Assembly: GCA_045601425.1 (NCBI GenBank)
Contig: JAZRZP010000034.1
Coordinates: forward strand, 62,001-126,000
DNA length: 64,000 nt
From: UBA1219 sp045601425
GTDB taxonomy: Bacteria; Bacteroidota; Bacteroidia; Bacteroidales; P3
Direction: 5' to 3'
Position numbers and translations under genes: made by a program. The notes beneath the pieces are model-generated. The model made no database searches. It had not been told where the DNA came from and saw only the letters and a program-made list of their open reading frames with translations. Below, piece after piece: positions 34,116-43,367 of this stretch. Each line of letters begins with the position of its first letter. Position 1 is the first letter of the stretch.

Positions 34116-36650
34116 ATGGAAGCAGAAAACGAAAAAATAATAAAAGTTGACATCGAATCACAGATGAAGTCCGCATATATAGACTATGCGATGTCGGTGA
34201 TAGTGTCCAGAGCTTTGCCAGACGTGCGCGACGGTTTCAAACCCGTACACCGCCGCATCCTCTTCGCAATGAATGAGATGGGCATACGCTCCAATACACC
34301 CACCAAGAAATCAGCCAGAATTGTCGGCGAAGTGCTCGGCAAGTACCATCCTCACGGCGACAGCTCCGTGTACGATGCCATGGTGCGTCTGGCTCAGCCG
34401 TGGTCAATGCGCTACACTCTGGTCGACGGTCAGGGTAACTTCGGCTCCATCGATGGCGACGGTCCTGCCGCAATGCGTTACACCGAAGCCCGTCTGGAAA
34501 AAATATCCGATGAAATACTGGCCGATATCGACAAGGACACCGTCGATTTCCAGAACAACTTCGACGATTCGCTGAAAGAACCCGTTGTCCTGCCCACCAA
34601 AATACCCAACCTTCTGGTAAACGGCGCTGCCGGTATAGCCGTCGGTATGGCCACCAACATGGCCCCGCACAACCTTTCCGAAGTCATCGACGGAGTCATT
34701 GCCTATATAGACAACAACGAAATCACGATTGACGAAATGGCTCAGTACATCAAGGCTCCGGACTTTCCGGGAGGAGGCGTTATTTACGGATACGACGGCG
34801 TTCGCGAAGCTTTCGAGACAGGCAGAGGACGCGTGGTACTGCGTGCCGAAACCTCAATCGAAACCGACCATAAAGGCCGCACAGTCATAGTGGCACACAC
34901 CATACCTTATCAGGTGAACAAGGCCGAGATGATAAAGCGTCAGGCCGAACTCGTGAAAGAAGGCAGAATAGACGGCATTACCAATATCCGTGACGAATCC
35001 GACAAGAGCGGAATACGCGTGGTTTATGAACTCCGTCACGACGCCGTTGCAAAAGTTATCCTCAACAAGCTTTACCAGTATTCCGAACTCCAGAGCTCGT
35101 TCAGCGTAAACAACATCGCACTTGTGAACGGACGGCCTAAACTCCTGAACTTAAAGGATCTTATAGCTCACTTCGTGGATCACAGAATCGATGTGGTGAC
35201 CCGCCGTACCAAATACGAACTGGCCAAGGCCGAGGAAAGGGCACATATCGTACAGGGTTTGCTGAAGGCTCTCGACATTATTGACGAGGTCATAGCCGTC
35301 ATACGTGCATCGAAAACCGTTGAAGAGGCACGCAATGTGCTGATGGAAAAATTCGGCTTTACCGAAATTCAGGCACGCTACATCGTTGAAATGCGTCTCC
35401 GTCAGCTTACCGGCATGGAACGTGAAAAACTTCAGGAGGAATATAATGACCTGATGACCTTCATCGCACGCTGCAAGGAAATACTCGGTGACCACACCAT
35501 ACTGATGGGCGTCATAAAGGACGAACTCCGCGAAGTTCGCGAAAAATACGGCGACGAACGCAAAACGAGAATCGAATACAACTCTGTCAACTTCAAGATA
35601 GAAGACACCATACCCGACAGCGACGTGGTTATCACGATATCGCACCTCGGTTACATAAAACGGACATTGCTCACCGAATACCGTACGCAGCACCGCGGCG
35701 GAGTAGGAGCCAAAGGAAGTTCGGTACGCAACGAAGATTTCGTGGAACACATCTTCACTGCCACCAACCACAACTACATACTGCTTTTCACTGAAAAAGG
35801 CAGGTGCTATTGGTTGAGAGCTTTCGAAATACCCGAAGGCGGAAAAGACTCGAAGGGCAGACCAATCCAAAATCTCCTCTTCATTGAACCCGACGACAAA
35901 ATCAAGGCTTACATCAATGTCAAGAACCTTTCGGATGACGAATATCTGCAGAACAATTATGTGATGCTCTGCACCAAGAACGGAATCATCAAGAAAACCA
36001 CCCTCGAAGCCTATTCGCGTCCGCGTCAGAAAGGTATCATCGCTACAATCATCCGCGAGGGCGACGAACTTCTGGAAGCAAAACTCACTTCAGGAAACAG
36101 CGAAGTCATACTTGGTACAAAAGCCGGAAAGGCAGTCCGTTTCAACGAAAGCACCGTGCGTCCCATGGGTCGCGGAGCTGCCGGAGTCAAGGGCATAACG
36201 CTTGAAGGCGAAAACAACGAAGTAATCGGAATGCTCTGCGTGGAAAACGATACCGATAACATACTCGTGGTTTCTGAAAACGGCTACGGAAAACGTTCCG
36301 AACTTGCCGAATACCGTATCACAAACCGTGGAACCAAGGGCGTAAAAACACTCAACGTAACAGAAAAGACAGGCGAATTGGTGGCAATAACCAACGTTAC
36401 CGATGACAATGACCTGATGATTATAAACAAATCGGGTGTGCTGATAAGGATGAAGGTATCCAATCTTCGAGTTCTCGGCCGTGCAACGCAAGGTGTCAAA
36501 CTCATCGACCTCAGGAAGAACGACCGTATCGCTTCCATTACGAAAGTGGATGCCGAAGAAGAACCTGATGAAAATGTCGAAAATACGGAAATGACGGAAA
36601 ATCAGACCGATCCGGAACAACCAGTTGAAAAACAGGAAGATAACCAGTAA
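34116..36650 (+). CDS. gyrA: DNA gyrase subunit A
   Basis: The DNA-cleaving subunit of type II topoisomerase gyrase. The active-site Tyr122 in RYTEARL and the quinolone-resistance region GDSSVYDAMVR (Ser83, Asp87) fall at the same positions as in Escherichia coli and carry the wild-type residues at 83 and 87. The C-terminal half has the repeated beta-pinwheel blades and a GyrA box-like segment QKGIIA. A Glu/Asp-rich tail ends the 844-residue protein. The TPR gene follows after 34 bases and is probably co-transcribed. Confidence 0.97.
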   Translation: MEAENEKIIKVDIESQMKSAYIDYAMSVIVSRALPDVRDGFKPVHRRILFAMNEMGIRSNTPTKKSARIVGEVLGKYHPHGDSSVYDAMVRLAQPWSMRYTLVDGQGNFGSIDGDGPAAMRYTEARLEKISDEILADIDKDTVDFQNNFDDSLKEPVVLPTKIPNLLVNGAAGIAVGMATNMAPHNLSEVIDGVIAYIDNNEITIDEMAQYIKAPDFPGGGVIYGYDGVREAFETGRGRVVLRAETSIETDHKGRTVIVAHTIPYQVNKAEMIKRQAELVKEGRIDGITNIRDESDKSGIRVVYELRHDAVAKVILNKLYQYSELQSSFSVNNIALVNGRPKLLNLKDLIAHFVDHRIDVVTRRTKYELAKAEERAHIVQGLLKALDIIDEVIAVIRASKTVEEARNVLMEKFGFTEIQARYIVEMRLRQLTGMEREKLQEEYNDLMTFIARCKEILGDHTILMGVIKDELREVREKYGDERKTRIEYNSVNFKIEDTIPDSDVVITISHLGYIKRTLLTEYRTQHRGGVGAKGSSVRNEDFVEHIFTATNHNYILLFTEKGRCYWLRAFEIPEGGKDSKGRPIQNLLFIEPDDKIKAYINVKNLSDDEYLQNNYVMLCTKNGIIKKTTLEAYSRPRQKGIIATIIREGDELLEAKLTSGNSEVILGTKAGKAVRFNESTVRPMGRGAAGVKGITLEGENNEVIGMLCVENDTDNILVVSENGYGKRSELAEYRITNRGTKGVKTLNVTEKTGELVAITNVTDDNDLMIINKSGVLIRMKVSNLRVLGRATQGVKLIDLRKNDRIASITKVDAEEEPDENVENTEMTENQTDPEQPVEKQEDNQ

Positions 36651-36684
36651 GAAAATAAAGTAGAAATTCTAAACATTTTAAACA

Positions 36685-37923
36685 ATGAAAAAAATAACAG
36701 CAATTATCGCATTAGTAGGTTTAGGCATTTTAATGTCGGCCAATGCACAAATCCGCTTGGATAACGCAAAAACCTATGCAAGTCAGAAAAAACAGTATTA
36801 TGACAAGGCCAAAATCGAAATCGATGCCGCCTGCGAGGACGAATCTACAAAAAGCAATCCTGAAGTATGGGCATGGAAAGGCTACATTTACTGCTGTCTC
36901 GGCAATAGTACAAAACCCAAACACCAGAAAGTAACTCCGGAAAATTGGGCAGACATAGCTTACGAAGCAGCTCTCAAATGCAAGGAACTGAATACGGATA
37001 AAGATGCAAAACTGATTGATTTCAATAATGCAGTTTTCAAGAACGTTGCAGGAAAATACATCGATGACGCTTTCACTGACTACGAAAATGCAGGGAACAA
37101 GGATGATACGAATCTTTACAGAAGCTGTATCGCAAAAGTGGAAAAAGGCATAAAAGTTTATCAGGCAGCCGGAGCTTCCAACGATGAGGAAATCAAGAAA
37201 AGCCTGAACTATGCACGTTATATCGGCGGTGCCGCAGCAAGAGTTTTGGGCGACAACGAAACTGTCATCAAATTCTTCAACCCGCTCGTAAGAGGCGGAT
37301 ACGACAAGGAATACGTATACACTTCACTGGTAACGATTTATCAACGTAAGAACGATACTGTAAATGCAGTGAAAGTAGCTCAGAACTTTACAAAAAACAG
37401 AAAAGACGACCAAAATGCGTATCTTCTGGCAGCCAAGGTGTATGCATGGGCAAACAATAAGGAAAAAGCAAACGAAAACGCTCAGGTTGCAGTTGCAAAA
37501 GCCGCTACAATAGACGATCCCAACCAGAAAGCCAACCTCATCTGCGGCATTGCTGACGTTTATGCCGACATGCTTGACTACGAAACTGCGGAAGCACGCT
37601 TCAACGAAGCATTGACGATGACACCCGACAACCCTGTGGTTTACAACGGTTTGGCTCGTATGGAATTCAACCACGGAGTTGATATACTTCTGAAGGCCAA
37701 CGATGTTCCCGTTGAGGACGAAACCGGACTTTATGACAAACTTACTGCCGAAGGCAAGTCAAAATACGAAAAAGCCATTGAATATTACAAAAAATCACTC
37801 TCGGTAAACAACCGCAGCAACGAACAGCTTCAGGCCCGATACAAGGAAGCTTTCGATGGTTTGAAGACAGTTTACGTACGTGCGAACAAGAATCTTGATG
37901 AACTGAAAGCTTACGCACAGTAG
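36685..37923 (+). CDS. secreted TPR-repeat protein
   Basis: A 412-residue protein with an N-terminal signal peptide (ITAIIALVGLGILMSANAQ) and helical tetratricopeptide-type repeats, clearest at about residues 285-330 (ADMLDYETAEARFNEALTMTPDN) and 350-390 (KYEKAIEYYKKSLSVN). It is probably periplasmic and acts as a protein-protein scaffold; no enzymatic motif is visible. A gyrA-TPR pairing is, as far as I recall, common in Bacteroidales genomes. A strong terminator ends the transcript. Confidence 0.78.
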   Translation: MKKITAIIALVGLGILMSANAQIRLDNAKTYASQKKQYYDKAKIEIDAACEDESTKSNPEVWAWKGYIYCCLGNSTKPKHQKVTPENWADIAYEAALKCKELNTDKDAKLIDFNNAVFKNVAGKYIDDAFTDYENAGNKDDTNLYRSCIAKVEKGIKVYQAAGASNDEEIKKSLNYARYIGGAAARVLGDNETVIKFFNPLVRGGYDKEYVYTSLVTIYQRKNDTVNAVKVAQNFTKNRKDDQNAYLLAAKVYAWANNKEKANENAQVAVAKAATIDDPNQKANLICGIADVYADMLDYETAEARFNEALTMTPDNPVVYNGLARMEFNHGVDILLKANDVPVEDETGLYDKLTAEGKSKYEKAIEYYKKSLSVNNRSNEQLQARYKEAFDGLKTVYVRANKNLDELKAYAQ

Positions 37924-37944
37924 TAAAATGGCTGGTATGAAATG

Positions 37945-37976
37945 AAAAAGGAACGGTTTTTCCGTTCCTTTTTTTG
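37945..37976 (+). terminator. terminator after the TPR gene
   Basis: AAAAAGGAACGG / CCGTTCCTTTTT stem with a T-run. It is also usable by the convergent YhcC gene. Confidence 0.88.
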
Positions 37977-37992
37977 TTTGTCGTTTCGGAAA

Positions 37993-38958
37993 TCAGAAAT
38001 TCTTTCCCTGCCACGTGTCGCGCTCTTCGAGGCGTTTTTCTATGAGGACAGGAACAGTCTCGTTGCGTAACAGTTTTCCGGAAGGGTCTCTCCAGCTCCG
38101 TTCCGGAGTGGCCTGATAGCGAGGCGGCACTTCGCCGGCGAAACGCTCTATTACTATGTCAGGACTCAACAATTCCAGAAAATCCACTATGAAATCCACG
38201 TAATCGGCAAGTCCGAAAACAGGGTAGAGTTCGCTGTGCTTTAGAAAGTCTTTTTCAAGGGCAGTGCCGTTCAGAATCTGCAACTGGTGAAATTTGAGCG
38301 TGTTTACAGGCAGTGAAGACAGTATCTCGGCCTCCTTGAGCATCATCTCGCGGCTTTCGCCGGGAAGTCCGAATATTATGTGTCCGCCGGTCCGTATGCC
38401 ACGTTCGGCAGTGAGCCGCAAGGCTTTTTGCGTAGCGGCAAAGTCGTGACCTCTGTTTATGTATTTCAGCGTGGAATCGTAGCAGCTTTCAATGCCGTAT
38501 TCAATGGTGACATATTTCTGTTCGGCAAGCCGTGCAATGTAGTCGAGTTTTTCCTCGTCAACACAATCGGGACGCGTTCCTATTATCATTCCTATTACTT
38601 TCGGGTGGCTGAGGGCTTCTTCGTAGAGACGTTTCAGTTCCGGCAAAGGCTTGTAGGTGTTGGAATAAGCTTGGAAATAAGCCAGATAGCTTGGCGATTT
38701 TTTATACCGCCATTCGTGAAACTCAATGCCTTCATCGAGTTGCCGGGTAATGGATTTCTGCGGCTGGCAGTACGAGGGGTTGAAAGCATTGTTGTCGCAG
38801 AAAATACACCCTCCGTACCCTTTGCTGCCGTCGCGGTTGGGACAAGTGAAACCGGCATCGAGCGAGAGTTTCTGCACACGGTGCCCGAAATGTTCCTTGA
38901 AATAGTTGGAATAGGAGTTGTACCTGCGTCCGTCGCCCCACTGAAAATCCTTCATCAT
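37993..38958 (-). CDS. TIGR01212-type radical SAM protein (YhcC-like)
   Basis: A 321-residue radical SAM protein. The iron-sulphur cluster cysteines lie in TCPNRDGSKGYGGCIFCDNNAF (Cys39, Cys51, Cys54), and the YhcC signature GTRPDCVDEEKLDYI and GGHIIFGLPGES follow. The reaction is not established for this family. The ATG overlaps the stop codon of the upstream LutA-like gene by four bases (ATGA), so the two are translationally coupled. Confidence 0.85.
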   Translation of the reverse strand: MMKDFQWGDGRRYNSYSNYFKEHFGHRVQKLSLDAGFTCPNRDGSKGYGGCIFCDNNAFNPSYCQPQKSITRQLDEGIEFHEWRYKKSPSYLAYFQAYSNTYKPLPELKRLYEEALSHPKVIGMIIGTRPDCVDEEKLDYIARLAEQKYVTIEYGIESCYDSTLKYINRGHDFAATQKALRLTAERGIRTGGHIIFGLPGESREMMLKEAEILSSLPVNTLKFHQLQILNGTALEKDFLKHSELYPVFGLADYVDFIVDFLELLSPDIVIERFAGEVPPRYQATPERSWRDPSGKLLRNETVPVLIEKRLEERDTWQGKNF

Positions 38959-39698
38959 TCGTTGTCTTGATGTGCCAGAATGTCTATGATGTGGTGAAAG
39001 TGCATTTCAATCCTATACTTGTCGCAGTAGGATTTCAGGTGCAGTAGGCAACTCATGTCAGTTGATGCCACATGGGTGGCTCCGGAGCGTTGTATGGTTT
39101 CTATTTTCCGTCGTGCCATGTCGGTCGATATGGGTTCGAATTCATTCTCGAAATTGCCGCCTCCGAAACCACAGCAAGCGAGGCTGTCGTCTTGCAGCTC
39201 TATGAGTTCCAGACCTTTGACATTCTGAAGCAGAATGCGGGGCTCGTCGTGAATGCCGTAGTCGTTGAGAGTGTGGCAATTGTCCAGAAAAACAACTTTG
39301 TGCGGAAAAACAGCCGACTCGATTTTGGTAATCTTCATTATGTTGACCAGAAAATCGGATATGTCGCATATTCTTTCGCAGAAATTCTGGAATTCATGGT
39401 GGCAGGCAGTGTTGAAGAATATTTTCGGGAAATATTTCTTTATGTAGGCGGTGCACGAACTCGAAGTGCATATTATCGGATTTTTGCCTTCGAAATCCTT
39501 CATCATCTTTTCTCCCAGCTGTTTTGCGCCGTCAAAATCGCCGAGCAGGTAGGCTGTTTTGCCGCAGCAGGTTTGCTGGAGCGGATAGTTTGTTTCAATG
39601 TCCAGCCGGTTCAGGAGTTTTATCAGATTGAATCCTGTCTGTGCCGAAAACTGGTCAACGGCACACGAAACCATTATATCGACCTTTGTATTTGCCAT
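38955..39698 (-). CDS. LutA/YkgE-like (Fe-S)-binding oxidoreductase subunit
   Basis: A 247-residue protein with two CCG domains: QTCCGKTAYLLGD near residue 43 and LACCGFGGGNF near residue 170, each preceded by further cysteines (SCAVDQF, DNCHTL). In LutABC such a subunit helps oxidise L-lactate, but lutB and lutC are not next to it here and it pairs instead with a radical SAM gene. It is therefore either a stand-alone CCG protein or part of a redox pathway assembled elsewhere. A -7 promoter is at 39764-39771. Confidence 0.8.
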   Translation of the reverse strand: MANTKVDIMVSCAVDQFSAQTGFNLIKLLNRLDIETNYPLQQTCCGKTAYLLGDFDGAKQLGEKMMKDFEGKNPIICTSSSCTAYIKKYFPKIFFNTACHHEFQNFCERICDISDFLVNIMKITKIESAVFPHKVVFLDNCHTLNDYGIHDEPRILLQNVKGLELIELQDDSLACCGFGGGNFENEFEPISTDMARRKIETIQRSGATHVASTDMSCLLHLKSYCDKYRIEMHFHHIIDILAHQDNE

Positions 39699-39763
39699 GT
39701 TGTCTGTTTAATAAATTGAAATTCAGCGGTATGCGTTTTTTGCTAAAAAAACGGCATACGTTG

Positions 39764-39771
39764 CAAATTTA
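39764..39771 (-). promoter_or_regulatory. -7 promoter element for the LutA-like/YhcC pair
   Basis: Minus strand TAAATTTG, 65 bases upstream of the start codon at 39698. Confidence 0.6.
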
Positions 39772-39842
39772 CGAAAAAAAAGTTGAATAGAGACCTGCTT
39801 GCAGAAATACTTTTCAAAAAGACGTTAAATTTTGCGGGTATG

Positions 39843-39877
39843 AAAAAAGAACCTCTTGAAAATCAAGGGGTTCTTTG
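39843..39877 (-). terminator. terminator after tRNA-Leu
   Basis: AAGAACC...CTTGA / TCAAG...GGTTCTT stem with a T-run on the minus strand, directly after the tRNA 3' end. Confidence 0.82.
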
Positions 39878-39879
39878 TG

Positions 39880-39963
39880 TACCCGGGGCCGGGATCGAAC
39901 CGGCACGAGTGTTACCTCATTGGTTTTTGAGACCAACGCGTCTACCAATTCCGCCACCTGGGC
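39880..39963 (-). tRNA. tRNA-Leu (CAA)
   Basis: An 84-nucleotide class II tRNA on the minus strand with a long variable arm. The anticodon loop CTCAAAA gives anticodon CAA, decoding UUG. The T arm GCCGG-TTCGATC-CCGGC is perfect. The acceptor stem has a G1-T72 pair and an A5-C68 mismatch. No CCA is encoded. Confidence 0.93.
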
Positions 39964-40003
39964 ATTCACTTGGAAGGCTAAACTGATGCCTCATTTGCGG
40001 GTG

Positions 40004-40011
40004 CAAAAGTA
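40004..40011 (-). promoter_or_regulatory. -7 promoter element for tRNA-Leu
   Basis: Minus strand TACTTTTG, identical to the element in front of tRNA-fMet. Confidence 0.6.
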
Positions 40012-40120
40012 CTAACATTTTTTCAATTGGCAAAATTTTTTTTCGTTTTTTTGAAAAAAAATAAAATGCACAAACTTAATACATTGAAAATTAGAGAATT
40101 ATTTTTGGGTGCGAATGTGG

Positions 40121-40153
40121 ATTCTATTACATTGTATAACAGTAAAATAGAAT
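40121..40153. promoter_or_regulatory. dyad upstream of prs
   Basis: Perfect 8-base arms ATTCTATT and AATAGAAT separated by 17 bases, 63 bases upstream of the prs -7 element. It is a possible operator for prs. Confidence 0.3.
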
Positions 40154-40215
40154 GGGTTCTGTGACATTGGAGAATTTTTTTGCAAAAAAATACCTGAAAA
40201 TCGAAAAAAAAATCG

Positions 40216-40223
40216 TATCTTTG
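40216..40223 (+). promoter_or_regulatory. -7 promoter element for prs
   Basis: TATCTTTG, 22 bases before the prs ATG, implying a very short leader. Confidence 0.65.
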
Positions 40224-40245
40224 CAAAATCAAAACTAAACAGAAA

Positions 40246-41232
40246 ATGCAGGCAGAAAAACAAGATCAAGTATGTATTTTTTCGGGAAGAGTTACCGAAA
40301 ATCTGACACGTAAAATAGTTGAAAACTATGGCATTCCCATGGGAAATTCAATAGTTTTCCAATATGCAGACGGTGAATTCCAGCCGTCGTTTGAAGAATC
40401 GATCCGCGGTAAAAAAGTGTTTATTGTTCAATCGACGATACCGCCTACGGACAACCTTTTCGAACTTCTGATGATGATAGATGCCGCAAAAAGAGCTTCC
40501 GCAGACAAAATTACCGCAGTGATACCTTATTACGGTTTCGCACGTCAGGACAGAAAAGATAAACCTCATGTTCCGATTGCTTCGAAACTGGTGGCCGACA
40601 TGCTGGCAACGGCAGGTGTTGACCGTATCGTTACGATGGATTTGCATGCCGATCAGATTCAGGGTTTCTTCAATGTTCCCGTTGACCATCTTTTCGGATC
40701 TTCTTTGTTCATGCCATACATACGCGGTTTGGAAATTCCCATCGAAGACATAATGTTTGCTTCACCCGACCTCGGAGGTTCACGCCGTGCAGGCATGTAT
40801 GCCAAAACACTCGGCAACAGTTTTGTAATGTGCTACAAACACCGCAACAAACCGAACGAAATCGGTGAAATGCGTCTTATCGGCGATGTGAAAGGCAAAC
40901 ACGTTATCCTTCTTGATGACCTTATAGACACGGGTACGACTATTTGCAAGGCAGCCGCCATGATTAAGGAAAGCGGTGCCCAAACGGTGCGTGCCATGAT
41001 TACACACCCGGTATTGAGCGGCAACGCCATCGAAAAAATCGAAGATTCGGTTCTCGAGGAACTCGTAGTAAGCGACACGATACCTCTGAAACGCGAATCC
41101 AGCAAAATTCACGTGCTCTCTACAGCATGGCTCTTTGCTGAAGCTATACGCCGCATCGTTTCGCACGAATCCATAGACAACCTTTACGAAACTACAATCC
41201 ACCACAAAGGTGTTATTGAGAAATTCAACTAA
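40246..41232 (+). CDS. prs: ribose-phosphate pyrophosphokinase
   Basis: Makes PRPP from ribose 5-phosphate and ATP, feeding purine, pyrimidine, histidine and tryptophan synthesis. Visible motifs are the substrate loop YADGEFQPSF, the ATP-site YYGFARQDRKDKPH, the metal-binding MDLHADQIQGFF and the PRPP loop VILLDDLIDTGTT. The 328-residue length is about ten more than in enteric Prs. It is followed after 43 bases by the L25 gene, an association also seen in other bacteria. Confidence 0.96.
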   Translation: MQAEKQDQVCIFSGRVTENLTRKIVENYGIPMGNSIVFQYADGEFQPSFEESIRGKKVFIVQSTIPPTDNLFELLMMIDAAKRASADKITAVIPYYGFARQDRKDKPHVPIASKLVADMLATAGVDRIVTMDLHADQIQGFFNVPVDHLFGSSLFMPYIRGLEIPIEDIMFASPDLGGSRRAGMYAKTLGNSFVMCYKHRNKPNEIGEMRLIGDVKGKHVILLDDLIDTGTTICKAAAMIKESGAQTVRAMITHPVLSGNAIEKIEDSVLEELVVSDTIPLKRESSKIHVLSTAWLFAEAIRRIVSHESIDNLYETTIHHKGVIEKFN

Positions 41233-41275
41233 TTTATTATAAATCAAAATTATCAACAATTAAATTTTTAAACAG

Positions 41276-41857
41276 ATGAAAGTAGTATCAATGAGCGGTT
41301 CTCTCCGCGAGAACGTAGGGAAAAAGGATGCTAAAGCATTGCGTAATCAGGATATGGTTCCTTGTGTAATGTACGGAAAAGGCGAACAGGTAATGTTCTC
41401 CGTAAAGCAGACAGCTTTCAATCCGATTATATTCACTCCGGATGCATGTTTCGTTGAAATCGACATCAACGGTACAGTTCACAAAGCCATTCTGAAAGAC
41501 ATACAGTATCACCCTGTAACAGAAATCGTTTACCACGCAGATTTCTACGAACTCAGTGAAGACAAACCCATCGTAATGTCGATACCTGTATACACTACAG
41601 GTACTTCCAAGGGCGTTATGAAGGGTGGCAAGGCAGTTCTCAAAATCAAACGTCTGAAAGTTAAGGCTTTACCTAAAGACATGCCGAACAAAATAGTCCT
41701 CGACATCACAAATTTGGACGTATTGCAGGGCATCAAGGTTCAGGACGTTGAAACTAACAACTTCGAACTGCTGAATGTCAAGTCAAGCGTTATCGTAACC
41801 ATCAAGTCTACACGTTCTACAGCAACTGCAGAAGAAGGTGAAGCAGCTGCAGAATAA
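41276..41857 (+). CDS. rplY: ribosomal protein L25, long (Ctc/TL5) form
   Basis: 5S-rRNA-binding protein of the large ribosomal subunit. The N-terminal L25 domain (RENVGKKDAKALRNQDMVPCVMYGK) is followed by the TL5/Ctc beta domain (LPKDMPNKIVLDITNLDVLQGIKV). The C-terminus is an acidic Ala/Glu tail. The 193-residue length is that of the long form, also known as the general stress protein Ctc. It probably shares the prs transcript and ends at a strong terminator. Confidence 0.94.
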   Translation: MKVVSMSGSLRENVGKKDAKALRNQDMVPCVMYGKGEQVMFSVKQTAFNPIIFTPDACFVEIDINGTVHKAILKDIQYHPVTEIVYHADFYELSEDKPIVMSIPVYTTGTSKGVMKGGKAVLKIKRLKVKALPKDMPNKIVLDITNLDVLQGIKVQDVETNNFELLNVKSSVIVTIKSTRSTATAEEGEAAAE

Positions 41858-41883
41858 TGAAACATTTGTTCTAAACTGATATT

Positions 41884-41914
41884 GAGAGCCGTTGCATGCG
41901 GCTCTCTTTTTTTT
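41884..41914 (+). terminator. terminator after the L25 gene
   Basis: GAGAGCCG / CGGCTCTC stem, 7-base loop and a run of eight T. Confidence 0.9.
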
Positions 41915-41921
41915 CAACAGA

Positions 41922-42623
41922 ATGAAATACAATAATTTGCTTTTCGATTTGGACCGCACGCTCTGGGATTTCGAGACAAACAGTATGCAAACCCTTCGGG
42001 AGATGTTTGTCCAATACCGGCTTGAAACACTCTGCAAAACGGATTTCCGGACCTTCGTCGATACCTATCATGTCATAAACAAGGGTCTGTGGGATGCTTA
42101 CAACAACGGCACTCTGGAAAAGGATTACCTGTATGTGGCCCGTTTCTCGCTCACATTGGAGCATTTCGGACTTACGGAAACATATAGTCTCGGCAAGCAG
42201 TTGGGAGATTTTTACGTCTTCGAAAGCCCCAAAAAAACTGCACTTTTCGATGGTGCCGCTGACTTGCTGGAGTATCTCAGGGCGAAAGGCTATGCAATGC
42301 ACATCGTTACGAACGGCTTTCGCGAAGTGCAGTACACCAAGTTGCAGACTTCCGGCATTGCAGGATTTTTCGACAAAGTGTTTCTTTCAGAAGAAATTGG
42401 TGTGCAGAAACCTCATCGCGGTATTTACGAATACATACTTAATTCCTTGCAAGTGTCTGCTGATGAGTGTGTTATGATTGGTGATGACTTCAAGACAGAC
42501 ATCGAAGGCGCCATGAATATGGGCATAGACCAGATTTACTGCAATTTTATCGGTGCAAAGAATCCTGACCCCGAGCCCACGTTCACTGTGAATAATTTGA
42601 GCAGCATAAAGAAAATACTGTGA
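41922..42623 (+). CDS. yjjG: YjjG-family noncanonical pyrimidine nucleotidase
   Basis: A HAD phosphatase of 233 residues. In Escherichia coli YjjG removes phosphate from aberrant pyrimidine nucleotides such as 5-fluoro-dUMP and dTMP. Motif I is LLFDLDRTLWDF, motif II is IVTNGFREVQ, and motifs III/IV are IGVQKPHRGIYEY and MIGDDFKTDIEGAMNMG. The start is the ATG at 41922; the in-frame ATG at 41892 lies inside the upstream terminator. It is convergent with lolA across a shared terminator. Confidence 0.88.
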   Translation: MKYNNLLFDLDRTLWDFETNSMQTLREMFVQYRLETLCKTDFRTFVDTYHVINKGLWDAYNNGTLEKDYLYVARFSLTLEHFGLTETYSLGKQLGDFYVFESPKKTALFDGAADLLEYLRAKGYAMHIVTNGFREVQYTKLQTSGIAGFFDKVFLSEEIGVQKPHRGIYEYILNSLQVSADECVMIGDDFKTDIEGAMNMGIDQIYCNFIGAKNPDPEPTFTVNNLSSIKKIL

Positions 42624-42650
42624 AACAGGGACAGGTGTGAAACCGCAAAA

Positions 42651-42679
42651 AAAATCCGCCATTGAGGCGGATTTTTTTT
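42651..42679. terminator. bidirectional terminator between yjjG and lolA
   Basis: AAAATCCGCC / GGCGGATTTT perfect stem, 5-base loop, A-run on the left and T-run on the right. Confidence 0.9.
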
Positions 42680-42692
42680 CAATTATGCTGGT

Positions 42693-43346
42693 TCAACGCA
42701 TATCGATGATTTCGAAACCCTTGTGGGTTGCCGGGTCGAATGTGAAGTCCTTGTCGCTGACCTGTACGTTTTCCTTGTACTGGCTTATCTGGTACTCGGT
42801 GCGTGATGAATCGTAATAATAAATTTCTACTTTTGAAATCTGATATTTCTTGTTTACGGAAATACGTATTTTGTGGTATTTCTGTGGCGAACGTGGCGTG
42901 AGATCAATGATGTAGCAGGCCGATTCTTCGCGTATGAGTTTCGGACGGAAGTTTTTGTTGTAGTTGTTCAAGAGTTTTGAAGGATTCATGAGATCTGTTT
43001 CAGAAGACGACATCTTGCTGACGGAAACTTCCCTTACGTCTTTGTCGAGCTGGTACACATCGGTGCCGTTGCAGTAAATGACGATTTCGTCGAATGAAAG
43101 CCGGTACTTGTTGCCTGAAAAAACAACCTTTGCACTCTGTCGCGAAGTCTCCTTTTTAATCGCATCCTTTTCTACCATAGTGGCCTCGAAACTTATGGCG
43201 CCGGCTGATTTGAGTTTCTGCGAAGCCTTGTCGAGAATGCCGTTGGCTTTGGTGTCGGCGATGCCGGCATTCAGATTTTTCTTTTGTGCAAAGGCGTTGC
43301 CAAGGCACAGGAAACATATTATTGCTGTAAGAAAATATTTTTTCAT
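42693..43346 (-). CDS. lolA: LolA-like outer-membrane lipoprotein carrier protein
   Basis: A periplasmic carrier of 217 residues with a signal peptide (YFLTAIICFLCLGNAFAQ). The fold signature is a run of amphipathic strands: AISFEATMVEKDA, GNKYRLSFDEIVIYCNGTDVYQLD and FTFDPATHKGFEIIDMR at the C-terminus. It would take lipoproteins from the LolCDE complex to the outer membrane. It starts 21 bases after the folE stop and shares that transcript. Confidence 0.82.
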   Translation of the reverse strand: MKKYFLTAIICFLCLGNAFAQKKNLNAGIADTKANGILDKASQKLKSAGAISFEATMVEKDAIKKETSRQSAKVVFSGNKYRLSFDEIVIYCNGTDVYQLDKDVREVSVSKMSSSETDLMNPSKLLNNYNKNFRPKLIREESACYIIDLTPRSPQKYHKIRISVNKKYQISKVEIYYYDSSRTEYQISQYKENVQVSDKDFTFDPATHKGFEIIDMR

Positions 43347-43367
43347 CGTGTAAAATGTTTTAAGTTT

